This document shows, piece by piece, positions 47,540 through 59,250 of a DNA stretch of 64,000 nucleotides. Source of the stretch: Casuarina equisetifolia. Taxonomy: Eukaryota > Streptophyta > Magnoliopsida > Fagales > Casuarinaceae. The position numbers and the translations under genes were made by a program. The DNA lies in contig CM052354.1 in the NCBI GenBank assembly GCA_028551475.1, forward strand, positions 7,818,001-7,882,000. Reading direction: 5' to 3'. The notes under the pieces were generated by a model that saw only the letters and a program-made list of their open reading frames with translations, had not been told where the DNA came from and made no database searches. Positions within the stretch are counted from its first letter, which is position 1. Each line of letters begins with the position of its first letter.

Positions 47540-48470
47540 TCATTACATTGGTCTTTGAGCAAGGATTCAAGGCCAGTATGTATGACGTCTCTCTCTTTAC
47601 ACTCTTATTTGTCAAAGTTATTATTTAATTGTTAGTTTATATTAATGATTCATTTGAAGTTAGTGGAAATTCTCTTAATCATTTGAAGTTATTTTAAAAG
47701 GCTCAGCTTAAGAGTTTTCGCTAAAAAGCGTAGGATTTTTACATTTCTTCTTGGGAGTTGAAGTTAAAAGTCTATAGTGACTCCACTTGCCAACAAAAAA
47801 TTGAAGTCAAAGGAGGGACAAACCAATCACAACATCCATCACTCTAGAAGTCTTGTTGCGGCTCTCTGATATATGAGGTGGACGAGACCAAATTTGTTGT
47901 TTGCAATTAATAAATTCTTGATCTGAAATGGGTTCTAAGATACTTACGTAGGACAATTGATTATGGGTTGTAAATTCATTCAATTATCACATTCAATCCA
48001 TACGGATTCATGATACTAACTGGGGAGATTGTCCACTCACTAGATGATCAACTATAGGTTTTTGTTGCTTTTTAGGAGCAACTTGTATCTCTTAAGAGGG
48101 CTAAAAGATAACCTACAATATCAAGATTATCAACAGAAGCAGAATATTAATATTTGGTATCAGTGGCTAGAAAGGGAATGTGAATATGTTACCTACTTAA
48201 AGATTTGAATAAACCATTACTTAGTCTAATAATTTTATTTTGTGACAATATGTCGACACTCCATTTTACACCAAAGCCAATCTTTTATGGAAAATCAAAG
48301 TAAACTAAAATGATTCTCACTTTATAAGTGAAAAAAGTTCCACTTCATCATTTATTACTAAATATTTTCCAACCAACAGACATATTGCTAACATAATGTC
48401 GTCACAAAACCATTACCCAAAAATGTATTTGAAAATCTCACGAGCAAATTCGACGAGACAACGCCACCGG
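47540..48470 (+). pseudogene. Decayed Copia reverse transcriptase to RNase H
   Basis: Plus-strand phrases in shifting frames include GFKASMYDVSLFTLL, LLVYINDS (a degraded YVDD box), FLLGVEVKS, YMRWTRPNLLFAINKF, and later RNase H pieces such as CDN-like sequence and KHTEID-like HFISEKVPLHH. Stops are frequent. Its orientation is opposite to the gag fragment at 46465-47043, so they are separate insertions or a rearranged one. Confidence 0.65.
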
Positions 48471-49204
48471 AGATTGTCGATGGAACAAGATAAGACAAAC
48501 AAAGACGTTCACCTCGGCAAGTAAAAGTTCTGTTAATGGAGCAAGAGATAACGTTGGAGAAATGTCCAGCTCAACAAGGAAGAAAAGAGCAACGGCGCAG
48601 CTTCATTAGAGTGCCAATCTGTAGACTGGAAAATGTGTGGGAAGTTGACAGGATATTTTTATTTGGTCTTTATTATTGTTTGTTTTCTCTTTCTAGAACT
48701 CTTTAATTATAGAAGGAACTTTCTATAACCGAAGACAACGTTGGCATGAATCTAAAAAAAGCATAAACGGTTGGGAGTCCTTATTGTTTTGCAGCTACGT
48801 CCTTTTGTCTTTTTTATCAACCAAATTATTTTAAATAAAAAATAACCAGTGAGATCCATTCATAGTGGCCATTTTTAATGTTTGTTCGGTCAGGTCGACC
48901 TTTTAAAGCACCTGATCTTGTGTGACATGGCAGGAGATAAACAAGCGCGGGATAACAGTTGTCGCGTCATCTGAAGGTGTGTATTAGAGAAAGAGAACAA
49001 TAAATAAATTGGTGTGACGCCAAACTGGTGCAAATAAACATTATATTACGTGTACATTATAATCTTCTTGGCACAAGAAGGCTTTTCTAAAGTTGGGCAC
49101 ATTAGTAGGAAGAATTAGTGGGAGATAAAAAGACAGCTAAAACTATATTATATTATACTTGAAATGAAAAAAAAGACATAAAAGAAGATTCAATATTATA
49201 AGCT
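48471..49204. other. No gene recognised
   Basis: Sequence without a convincing frame or repeat. It may include the tail of the preceding Copia relic. Confidence 0.4.
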
Positions 49205-49390
49205 TCGACAATATAACTATTGTTATAAAAATTAATAAAGATACAAGAAGCAAAATTTTATTAATTAAGAGAGTATAGCCTATAAATTATAGTAATTTTT
49301 GTAATAATTTTGAAAATTTTCAAATATAATATTTAAACTGAAGAATTTTGTATTTAAATTAATGATATATAATACTTGATATTTTATCAA
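49205..49390 (+). mobile_element. 3' end of a LINE, diverged
   Basis: The stretch around ACAAGAAGCAAAATTTTATT, GCCTATAAATTATAGTAAT and a closing TTTGTATTTAAATTAATGATA aligns with the 3' end of the LINE at 51352-52080. The clear poly-A tail has decayed. Confidence 0.5.
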
Positions 49391-49988
49391 AAGAAAGTTA
49401 AAAAATAAACGTTACAGGTCATGCACTTTTCTTTTTCTTTTTCTTTTTCTTTTTCATTTTTGTTAGGTACATTTTCTTTTTGTTTTTAACAGCCCTTGGC
49501 ATTTTGGATATAGACACATAAATGCAATTAAGGAGCATTTCTTATTTCCTTCTCTCAACATAGGCCTTCTTAAATTTCTTCTTTCCCACTCTTTTGTCAT
49601 ATTGTATGGCAAAGCGCTCTCCCAATTTCCGAGAAGTTCATCGGTATTTTCCACAAAGGGAAACAAAAAGATTACTTTACCATAGAGAGTCACAAAAAGA
49701 TGTTTGAAAGCAGACCAAACAGCCTGCTACCATAGATGTTTTCACCTTCTCAACTCAGTTGTTTTCCCATCAACAAGGCTAACAAGAAAATGTTTCACTT
49801 TTCATTGTTCACTGCTAGACATGGAAAAAACCGAAGAGAGATGCTCTTAGGACTCCATTCATTCTTCTCTTTTCTTGCTAATTAAGATTGATCGTCTCTG
49901 ACATAGACCTCCATCCCAAAGGCAAAGAAAGGACCTTCTCTAGAGGCTTTTGGTAATTTCACACGGAGCATTATCTTTGAAAGACTTC

Positions 49989-49997
49989 TATAAAAGG
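49989..49997 (+). promoter_or_regulatory. TATA box
   Basis: TATAAAAGG lies 35 bases before the ATG at 50032. If used, the 5' UTR would be only about 5-15 nt, which favours either a later start codon (50208) or a leaderless-like transcript. Confidence 0.55.
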
Positions 49998-50031
49998 CCT
50001 CACCGCTTCCAAACAGGCAGCCTTATTCAAA

Positions 50032-50534
50032 ATGAATAACTACAATGTTCTATGCTATGCTTTTCCAGTATTCATTAACCTCTTCCTGGCTTTTCTGAGA
50101 TCCCTCGGTGTTCCTACCGAGCAAACTTCCGTTCGTTTGATGTTTCTTGGCATCACCTTTTGTCCTTTTTTCATCCTCTCCGTCATCCGCCCTCAAATAA
50201 CTGTTGAATGGCGAGGGCTGATTTGCGTCCTCCCTTGCCAACTTCATCGCATGCCAGACTCACCTTATTACCATCCCACTCGCAACTGAGACGTTCCATT
50301 CCCTTGTTCATTTTATTTCTGGCCTCTCACTATTTTACACCACCGTACTTCTTGTGCGCATTTGCTGCAGTGTTTTGCTTATGCCTGTTGTATACCCTTT
50401 GGAACTGGTTATCAATTCCTTCCCTTATCGTCCACTGTATTCTACAAGGACCTGAAAACCCACAGCTGACTCCGCTGGAAGAAACTGACTTGGAGAATAA
50501 TCTACCAAGCCACGACCCAGCGCTTCTTCAGTAG
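50032..50534 (+). CDS. Putative short membrane protein, reading frame uncertain
   Basis: I do not recognise the family. Two overlapping plus-strand frames are hydrophobic. 50032-50289 (85 aa, MNNYNVLCYAFPVFINLFLA) has two predicted membrane segments. 50208-50534 (108 aa) has SIPLFILFLASHYFTPPYFL and AVFCLCLLYTLWNWL, then an acidic, Pro-rich tail with PLEETDLENNLPSH. The third frame is also open from about 50226 to 50457. The second protein resembles the relics at 5381-6012 and 17545-18045 in layout (SIPL, PPxYF, LYxTLxxSIP, acidic tail). Either this is a frameshifted 160-170 aa gene, or the 108-aa protein is the product. A TATA box and a 3' repeat array flank it. Confidence 0.45.
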
Positions 50535-50653
50535 TTTCTGGTGGATACAAGTTCTTTTCTCTTCCTGCGCTGTGATATGTCAGGAGTCAGACTCCAGTAG
50601 TCCTGGTGGTTGGACTCTCTCTTAGTTGTTTGTCTATAAGGGTTTCTTCTTGT

Positions 50654-50829
50654 AACTCTGTTTGATAGTTGTAAATACCAAGTAAATTGGTTTCCAAACA
50701 TTTCGTGATGGAAAAACTCTATTTAATAGTTGTACATACCATGTTAATAGGTTGCCTAGAAGTCTGTGATGGAAAAACTCTCTTTAATAGTAGTATTGTC
50801 AATAGGTTTCCCAACAGTCTGTGACGGAA
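50654..50829. repeat. ~61-bp tandem repeat, three units, 3' of the membrane-protein frame
   Basis: Units begin with AACTCT at 50654, 50715 and 50776. They share TTTAATAGTTGTA, a GGTTKCC core and CTGTGATGGAAAA. The last unit is shortened to about 54 bp. It probably lies in the 3' untranslated region of the preceding frame. Confidence 0.88.
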
Positions 50830-51335
50830 ATTCCTATATGAGTCCTCTGTATTTGAAAATTCGCAGTCCCCTGATTTCTTTCAACACGAGTGCAGGCTTG
50901 AGTGTTATACCTTCAGGCCTGTTTGCCTTTGTACAAAGTACGTGACTTAGTATTAATGTCATCAGATACTTCAGTCTAGCAAGCACAGAGAACATGAGAG
51001 ACGTCTAAAGGGAAAGGATTGGATGGGACGGTCCAGAAAGCCTTCCCATCACAGTTATTTTCCCCAGGACTAACCTATTGCCTGCAGGATTTTCGCCAGG
51101 ATCGAAGTTAAATTGTGATTCGGGGCGAGAGACCACATGAGAAACTTAGAATTCGCTGCAACTTTGTGTATGAAGGTACTATGTTACGTTTATGTACAAA
51201 AACATGACTGGGCGAATCCTTAAATTCTGGTCGCCAACTCTTTTTTGTGTGAAAGGTAAAGGAGATGGGGTGCTTTGAACTTAAAAGCTTAGGGTTTTAC
51301 CGACGTCTTTTACCACTGAGCTATTGATTCCAATT
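50830..51335. other. No gene recognised
   Basis: Intergenic sequence without a convincing frame. It ends at the left target-site duplication of the LINE. Confidence 0.45.
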
Positions 51336-51351
51336 AACTTTGCTTTGGTGC

Positions 51352-52080
51352 GAATCACTAATTTAGAGTTTTAAGAATATTTTATAAGTAAAAAATGAAC
51401 CCGCACAACTAATGATAGGCTCAAAATACACTATTGCCAAAAGTTATGTAACACTATGAGAGAATAGAGAAGATATTAAATGGGCAAGACTTGTATAAAA
51501 AGAAGTACCAAAGTATAATTTTATCTGCTAGATTATTTTGAAAGACAAACTATCTACAGTAGAATGTGTGGCTATTTGGAATAGATCAGCGAATCTACAA
51601 TACAACCTTTGCCAACAAGGAGAAGAATCACAAGAACATTTATTTTTTGAATGCAGGTTTACAAATTACATATGAAAGACTCTATCAGGTATGAATGGAT
51701 TAACTCGAAGAATTGAACACTGGAGAGCTAAAATATGTTAGATAATCTAAGCTATCAAGAGTAAGAGTTTTGAACAACCTTGCTTAGTATACATTTTAAG
51801 GCCGTATTGTTTTGCATTTGGAGGAAAAGAAATAGAAGAAAATTTAGTAATAAAAGTCTAGACAGTTTGATCATCATTATTAAAATCAAAAAGGACGTGA
51901 GGGAAAAGATTCTATCTACTAGAGAAGTAAAACCTATAAATTGTAATAATTTGTTACAAGAGTTTTGAATTTGCTAAATGTAATGTTTGACCCTAAATAA
52001 TGATATTATAATTAAACAATTTTGTAATTTTTTTACGATAATATATATTTCTTGATCTTTCACCCAAAAAAAAAAAAAAA
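51352..52080 (+). mobile_element. 5'-truncated LINE insertion with target-site duplication
   Basis: A 729-bp insertion ending in 15 A (52066-52080). CTTTGCTTTGGTGC (51338-51351) before it and CTTAGCTTTGGTGC (52081-52094) after it form a 14-bp duplication with one mismatch. It encodes the C-terminal end of ORF2: a zf-RVT-like stretch with LCQQGEESQEHLFFECRFTN, then FCIWRKRNRRKFSNKSLDSL and IKIKKDVREKILSTRE. Stops show it is old. Target-primed reverse transcription typically yields such truncated copies. Confidence 0.9.
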
Positions 52081-52094
52081 CTTAGCTTTGGTGC

Positions 52095-52823
52095 TTTTGA
52101 CTTGACTTTTGTCATAGCATGTGAAAATTTGTTGCACTAGTGTTTGAACATCAACCTCAGTATAGATTATTTCTTTCTTTTTCTTCTCCTCGTGCTTCAA
52201 TCATCCTTAAATCATCCTTATATCTGAAGAGAATTAGTTTCTCTGCCTGAAATGTATAGTTTTCCTGTGAATTTTCTAGTACTACTTGTTGCACCAGTTT
52301 TGGATACCTTAATTCATTAAAAATCGAAAGATACGGTAAAATAGCTCAGCAAATTTTTTTTATACTCCTATGTTCTAGGCTGAGATATCTCCATCCTATG
52401 CGTGTCACCCATGTTTTCACTTTGGATGTGAAATTGTAAGATCTCCCTAAGAAAAAAGAGAAGAGTAAATTAAAAAGAGCAGTTAACTGGACCAAAACGT
52501 GTCCCCGTTTGTTTCACACGTCTGCCTTCCACTGCCATCCCACTAATTTACTGACGTAAAGATGTCAAAAGGCAAATGGGTAGATTCGAAGGTCGAGAAA
52601 AAGCATCCCGTCATTTTCACGGTCATTAACCAAAGAAATGAATCCGCTTTACGGCGAGAAAAACAAAGATGATCGAACAAACAAATAAAGATATCAAAGG
52701 CCAACTTGCTGATCCTACATGTAGAAATAATCCAAATAAAAGCAAATGTTGTTACCATCTGTTAAGTTTTCACGTTTTCTTCTTCTAATTTAGAATCCTC
52801 CTATTAAAAAATCTCTAAGGTCT
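52095..52823. other. No gene recognised
   Basis: AT-rich intergenic sequence. A short minus-strand frame at 52543-52758 has no domain. Confidence 0.4.
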
Positions 52824-53240
52824 TTAAAAATCTTGTCCATCACTTTTGAAAACTTGAGAGGTTATATTAAGTTCAAAGGGAATTACACTCCACTGGTAAT
52901 ATTCTCTTGGAGTACTAAAACTCGTTAAAACTTTAGATTCTTCAATTAGTTGTCTTTGCCAAAAACCTACCTTACAGTCAAACATGTTAAAATATTTTGA
53001 TTCCTTAATTTGATTAACTAAGATATCTTTTTGAAGAATCAAATAGGCATCGACTCTAATTGCTCATTAAACCTCTTATAGTTTATAACTATTCCAGTTT
53101 TTCCTCTTTTAATTTTACTATGATTTCTTATCATGAAAGCTAGATTAGAACGATGATTGTTTTTCTTTCCCATTAGCTTTTTATCCAATAATCTTTAATT
53201 TGAACATCAAATTTATTTGTATCCTATTTAGTATAAATTA
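52824..53240 (-). pseudogene. Endogenous pararetrovirus (caulimovirid) reverse-transcriptase fragment
   Basis: The minus strand carries a fragment of the fingers and early palm of a Caulimoviridae-type RT. Visible landmarks are VINYKRFNEQLESM in one frame, then in another FDCKVGFWQ and the following phrase near STPREYYQWSVIPFELN. The FDxKxGFWQ block and the following YxWxVxPF spacing are typical of plant pararetroviruses and differ from Copia. A stop and frame change separate the parts, and the catalytic YxDD region is absent. It is a dead integrated relic; no other viral gene is seen nearby. Confidence 0.78.
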
Positions 53241-56061
53241 TTGAACTGACTCTTAGTTATTGATTCGATCCGAAAATTGTTGTCGTGAATAAGATAGTAA
53301 TTACGACTTCAGGTGAGGGCTGGCTCCTTTTTGCCCCAAGGGGATCCAATTTTGAAGCAAAGAATGAACACAAGAATATAAGGAATGAGTAGTTGGATCA
53401 GGGAAAGCGATGGTAACAGAAAAATGCTTTGTTACTTTCATAAATTAACCAGGAAGTCATCAGAAAACCACAGTAAAAATTACATCTGCCACTTTTTGTA
53501 AGAGTGGGGTCCGCAGAAGGCAGTAAAAACGTTAGACATTTGTGACAAGAAAAGTGAGCATGTTGAGTGGGATAGGAAACGAATATTAGAGACCATGATA
53601 CAGAAACACAGGTTATTCCAGGCTTTTTTTTTTTTTTCATTTAAGTGATGGAGCTGAGTCAGAAAAGTCTAAACAAGTTGCAAACCTTAGCTTCCCTTCT
53701 GATTTAATAGGTTTTTTCGTGTCCGCATATTTCGTTCACTGAAGACAAAGAAAAGGGAAGAAAAGGAATCGCTCTTCTTGATCAAGAATAAAATCTATGA
53801 TAGATTTCTCAAACTAGTATCTTGGGTATCATAACTATCCTAACAATCCTTGAAACGTTATAAATGCACAAAAAGAAAAAAGGGTCACTAGAAATGCCCA
53901 TCTACGTTAGCAGACTGAAGAAGACACCGTAAGGCTTAGTACTGAAAATCTCTAATACACAGGAAAAGTTCTCAGTTGGATTTGAGAAATGAAACTTAAC
54001 AGCCCAAAAGTTAAGGATAGGTACTAGAGGACAGAAAAGGTAATATACTGCATACGCAAACAAAATGTCCAGGTGCGTTGTATGTTCTCCTTAGAAACTT
54101 AAGAATAACTTGTGCATGATGCACACACGTCGCAAATTAACCCGTCCAGATGACGAGGAAGGCTAACACTATATTGCGTTTTGAAAAGCGTTTCACTATC
54201 AGCCAAACGATTTGGTGTCCCTACAGTTGACTACATTGACTAAGGGACATGCTATTCCTTTGATTATTAATGTGTGACAAACTCAAAGACTAGCATCATT
54301 CTTTATTCGGGTCAATTGGTCGAAGTGTTAGAGAAAATGGCATGGATCCCAGTTCTTACTTGGACATGTTAACGCAAATGGCGTGATGGCATAAATCTAC
54401 GCATGTATGGAGAGAAAATAGCATGATGTGCATTTTTTTTATTTGGACATGTCAACGAAATACATGTGATGTAAAATCCAGGATTGAAACTTGATGCCCC
54501 GACCAATTTTTTTTTTCCCACCCATTAACAGTACATGTTGAAAGACTGAAAATTGCCAAAATTATTTTTTTCAAACTAGCCTTGTCCCTTAAAAAAGAAA
54601 TGAAGAAGAAATGGAAAAGAGCACGCCAGGACATGATTTCGTGATCCTACTCTGGATGGTGTCCGTATTAGACACTTGAAATTTAGCAGATCCCCGGTAC
54701 ATGAATACCGAGTTTCTCATAAAAGGAAAAAATAAATAAATAAATAAAAGAGCAAATAATGCCGTATTACAAACTGCCTTTACTGTCTCACTAGATGCAG
54801 TTCAGTCCTGACTTCTTCAAAGTGGTTCCTTAGTTATTCATTTCCCTTGGTAGTCCTCCTTTTTTTGCATAATCCCCTTATTGTTCCTTGGATCAAAGCA
54901 TCAGGACCTCCACATATTGTGGTATAAAGTTCCTTCAAGCTAGAAAATCGGTGCTTCTAATAAGTAAATCAGTTGATGTATTTAAGCATCAATTGTTTAT
55001 GAGCTTACAAGATCTTTCCAGAATTACAACAAAAAGAATTTAGTTGTGGTTCAATTGACCATTTTTTTTTAAAGTTAAGTAAATAGGGTTTTGGGGATTG
55101 GAGTATCTCAAACCCTAAGCATTTAGGTTGTGATCCCCCAATAACTCCACCTGAGCTACCAAGCAAAGGAATTTTTCTTTTTGTACCTTCACATTCGTAG
55201 CACTCCACCAATTCATAAAGATAAATGTGGACTCAAATTTGCCAACTTTGGTCTGTAAAATATTTATAGAGAAATTTAAATTTCTATTTGTGAATTATTC
55301 TTTCTGAGTTGCGCGTGAATTGCTTCTTATTTATTTTAGGATGTGTTGAGTAATTGGGAATTTTTTCTCTATAAACCCAACAGATTTTGTTTCTCTATTT
55401 CTTAGTATTTAATCAGGAATAGTTAAGAGATATCATGATCTGAACTCTCTGCAAGATATACTAGCAACTCAAGGTAAACCACTGAAGTTGTTCTTGTAAA
55501 TCGTGGTTTTGGGATAACAGCGATGGCATTTTAAGCCTCCAGAATTTTCTGTAGTAATTTTATTTATGAGATCAACCAGAAAATATTCTATCACGTGCTC
55601 ATTTTGATGCATATGTCTTTCTTAACTATGGTAAACTTTCATAAATTTTACCAATCTCATTTCAGCAAAGTATCAGATATGACCTAATGATTCCATTTTG
55701 GGATAAAGATAGCAAGAATTTTGTTTACTTTTTTACTCCCCAGAAGGCCTTCGAATCTCATCTTGCTTCGTGAAACCAAAATTGAGGAATTTTATAGAAA
55801 CTAATGGGCATCATCTGGTTATGCATTGATGGAAATAGTTAGTTTTGCTTGATCTAAGAAATAATTGGGTTATTAGGACTATCATTGCTCTGATAAGTTG
55901 CCATTGGAGTTGATAGTTGCACCTTAACATTCTATAGGTCATCTTCCTTTTTTCTTGGGACCCGGAAAAGAAGCAAATATTTCTCAGAATCTACCAATTG
56001 AAACCGTCACCTTTTCACTATATTATGATCATTGATGATTTTTGTTTTACCTTCATGCAGG
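53241..56061. other. No gene recognised
   Basis: A poly-T tract lies near 53623-53637. Short frames at 53398, 54452 and 55005 (all minus) show no domain. Part of 55200-56050 may be intron or 5' sequence of the ERD2-like relic that follows, since upstream exons would lie there, but none could be found. Confidence 0.4.
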
Positions 56062-56443
56062 TAATACGTTGGGCTGTGTACTATTTGTAATTCATCCCAT
56101 GACACAGTATCATATCTTGAATAGTATTTTATGGCCCTTCTGTGTTTTTCTTGAAGCTGTTTCAGTGCTTCCTCAACTGCGGGTAATGCAGAATACAAAG
56201 GCATGTCTCAAAGTAACATATGCATGGCCTATTAGTTTTTTCATCCTGATGGTTCAACACCAATGGCACTTGTTAACCTAATGTTTTCATCTTTTAGATT
56301 AAATTTTCATAAATGACTGTTGCACGACTTTTTTCTTACCTACATCTGTTGAAATGCCCAGATTGTCGAATCATTAACAGCACATTATGTATTTGCGCTG
56401 GGAGTTGCAAGGGCTCTTAAGTTATGCCCATTGGGTTCTCCAG
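56062..56443 (+). pseudogene. ERD2-like (KDEL receptor-like) gene fragment, two exons
   Basis: The parent family consists of seven-helix Golgi/ER receptors that return HDEL/KDEL proteins to the ER. Exon A (56062-56200) follows a CATGCAG acceptor and encodes VLFVIHPMTQYHILNSILW, FCVFLEAVSVLPQLRVMQN and TK. The donor there is GC (AAG|GCATGT) in place of GT. Exon B (56362-56443) encodes IVESLTAHYVFALGVAR, then shifts frame by one inserted base before the expected LSCAHWVLQ-type end. Its donor is CAG|GTTCGT. The first four or so helices and the last exons are missing, so no working receptor is expected. Confidence 0.85.
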
Positions 56444-58010
56444 GTTCGTCAATGGAACTCAGAACTTGTATAGCTTCGATAGGACATATGATTTACTACG
56501 AGCTGTTGAAACCTTGATGTGCTTCGAGCTTCCATTTTTGATTCTTGCCATCTAGGCACAATGTCAAAGTGAAGGAGCCATACAAAAAATTTTACTTTTT
56601 TCTATTTCAAAATGAGTAAGACATCTTCTAGAACCATTTAATCTGATTGGAATAAATTTTTCTTTCCCCTCTTCCCCATAAATTGTAATGATGCATGGAT
56701 GTCAAAGGATTTGAATTTTTGAAGTGGAGTCCTCTATGATTCATTATGCACAAAGTTAGACAAACATAGCCATCATAGTGTTTGTAACTTTGTGAATGAT
56801 CGTGTAAAGTTTCATGTACACTGATTCACTGATTTATTTTTTTCTTTTTTGACTTAATAAAAGGAGAGGAGATAAGTGTTGAACTTGAGGCCTTTTGGTC
56901 CTAGATAATACTTGCTTTCAACCAAGTTAGGCACTTCTCAACATAATTTGAACAAATTTGGACCATGACTTGGTTTATTCATGTGTATTCTATTATAAAG
57001 CTCTTTAGAGAGGTTTGTGAAATAAGATCCTAACTTATATAATTTTTATGGAAATTAATACAATATTTTTAATTTTTTTATAAAAAAAATTGGCTCGTAA
57101 AAACAGAAATAATTCCTTTGTATATAGGTAATTCTGATATAAATTATAAATAATATGAAACATTTTGTTAAACTTGAATGAAAACAACATCTTAGTGTTG
57201 GTGCAACAGTACCTTTTGGGGAGTATAGTAATACCTTTGGAGGTTTGATAATGTCAATTCCATATCATATGTGTGAAGAATTCTCTTGGGTTTATTAGGA
57301 AAAGAGTTCTTCCTCTTTATGAGATGTTTTTGTGGAAAACGTCTCCCGAGGGCCTTATTCCTCAAAATTGGAGTTAGAACTAACTAAACTTGTGTTGAAG
57401 AAGGTTTGTTGAGTTTAAGCAACAACACCACCTTAGCAAAAGGGTTTACAAATAGAAAGCTAGTGGGAGCAGTAATGCTTATTCACAAACACTTGGGGCA
57501 AAACATCCTAGTGGGTTGGTAAAGAAGAAGACTTCTGCTATTCATAAGACCTTTCTTGGGAAAGGGCTTACAAAGGACCAAATTCTTCACATATTTCAAT
57601 ATCTCTTCTCATAATTACTGTGAGATGAAATATAAGTTTCCTTTTCAGTAATATCATGAGAGAGACTCTATACTTGAGCTGTATGGTCCTTATAGGACCT
57701 TATTCACATGAATCATGGTCACTGATATCATATTGAAAAACTCATTTTTTTTCTTTGAAATAAGTTTGTAATTGGATATATCTCTTTAATTTTAAAAAGA
57801 ATATTATACAAGATCTAAATAATATGACGAACATATTATTTTAAAACGCTTCCTCATCCCATGCATAAACACATCATGAGTGAATTGAAGTGGCCAACAT
57901 GAAACTACATTTAACTATGTGATATTTATTTGAATTAAGCCCTCTCATTTACTTTGGGAGAGAGCCACTGAAGTAATTGTAAAATTACTAGGGAAGTAAA
58001 AAAAGAAAAG
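56444..58010. other. No gene recognised
   Basis: AT-rich sequence with no convincing frame. Its first part is probably intron of the ERD2-like relic. Confidence 0.4.
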
Positions 58011-58890
58011 AAAAAGAGGGAGATAGACGAAAAGAAAAACAATATGCAGAAACTCTAATCGTGTTATTCTTACTTAAGGAATTATTGCTCGACTCCAATA
58101 GAAAAAGCTGTTTCGACTTGCATTGGGAGTACTTATTCGCCTTGCATATGGAAAGAATTTTACATCAATTCTAACTTTTCTCAACACCTTTCAATTAATT
58201 TTGGACACAAAAGCTTGATAATACTAAATTGATAGGCCCAACAACTTGGGTATACAAGTCTATCAACTTGAGCATGTTAATCTGAACAGGGCTCAAAGCC
58301 CCAACAATATTGAGTTCGTAGACCCAATAAATTGGGTTGTAAGTTTGTCAAACGAACTGATTATTAAATATAAGATGAGAAAAAGATGTCACAAGTTTTG
58401 TTGTTTTTGGAAGTGAAAAAAGATGAAATATAACACCTTTTTTCTTGAATAAAATAGAAAGCTTAAGTGAACGACTTTTACATTTAAAATTAATAATTTT
58501 TTCCCCTCCAAAGAACATATATAGGGAGAAACCAATTTTTTTATCTAACAAAAAAACTAAAACAAAGCTAGGAGAGGAAGATATTAGACAAAAAAGCATA
58601 TGGATCATCTTTTCCCTTGTCATTTCCTCACTCTGATATCATGTAAAAATATTAAGGATGCAAAAGGGAAGAAGAAAGGGAGATTGATGAAAAGAAAAAC
58701 AATATGTAGAGACTATTGTATTATTTTTGTTTAACAAAATTGTACAAAAATCTATATATAGGGCAATATAAAGAATAATTGTTTGACTCGAATGGGGAAA
58801 GCTAGTTCGACTTGCGCAAAGAAACTTTATTCTACTCAAATAGGGAAAGACTTTTGCACCAATTCAACTTTCGTCAAAAGTTATAAAGTT
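58011..58890. repeat. Direct duplication, units about 660 bp apart
   Basis: 58011-58200 and 58671-58890 share AGGGAGAT, GA(C/T)GAAAAGAAAAACAATATG and CTTTTGCACCAATTC-like phrases with indels. The intervening sequence (58201-58670) is AT-rich and shows no gene. Confidence 0.65.
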
Positions 58891-59250
58891 TCCATAGATT
58901 TTACACGGCCGGACCTCATTTTCTCTGTCTCTACTCCCACTGAGTTTTTGTTTGTTTCTATGTTTTTTCCCCTTCTTTTTCCTCTTTTTTCTTCTTGGCT
59001 CCTCTAATGAATGGGCTAGGTTACCATTAATAGCGAGACAAATTGGATAAGTGCCACCTAATAACCAAAACGTCTTCTTTTCTCTAAAGGCACATTCGGT
59101 AGAAGCCTAAAAATGTTAAGAGGCCTTATAGTCCTAAGATCTATCAATTTACGCCCATTTAATTTTCAAATTTTCTTTTACATAGTAAATTGGGCCAAAA
59201 TTATTTATTTAAAATATAGATAACAAATCTTTTAATATAGTATCAAGCTT

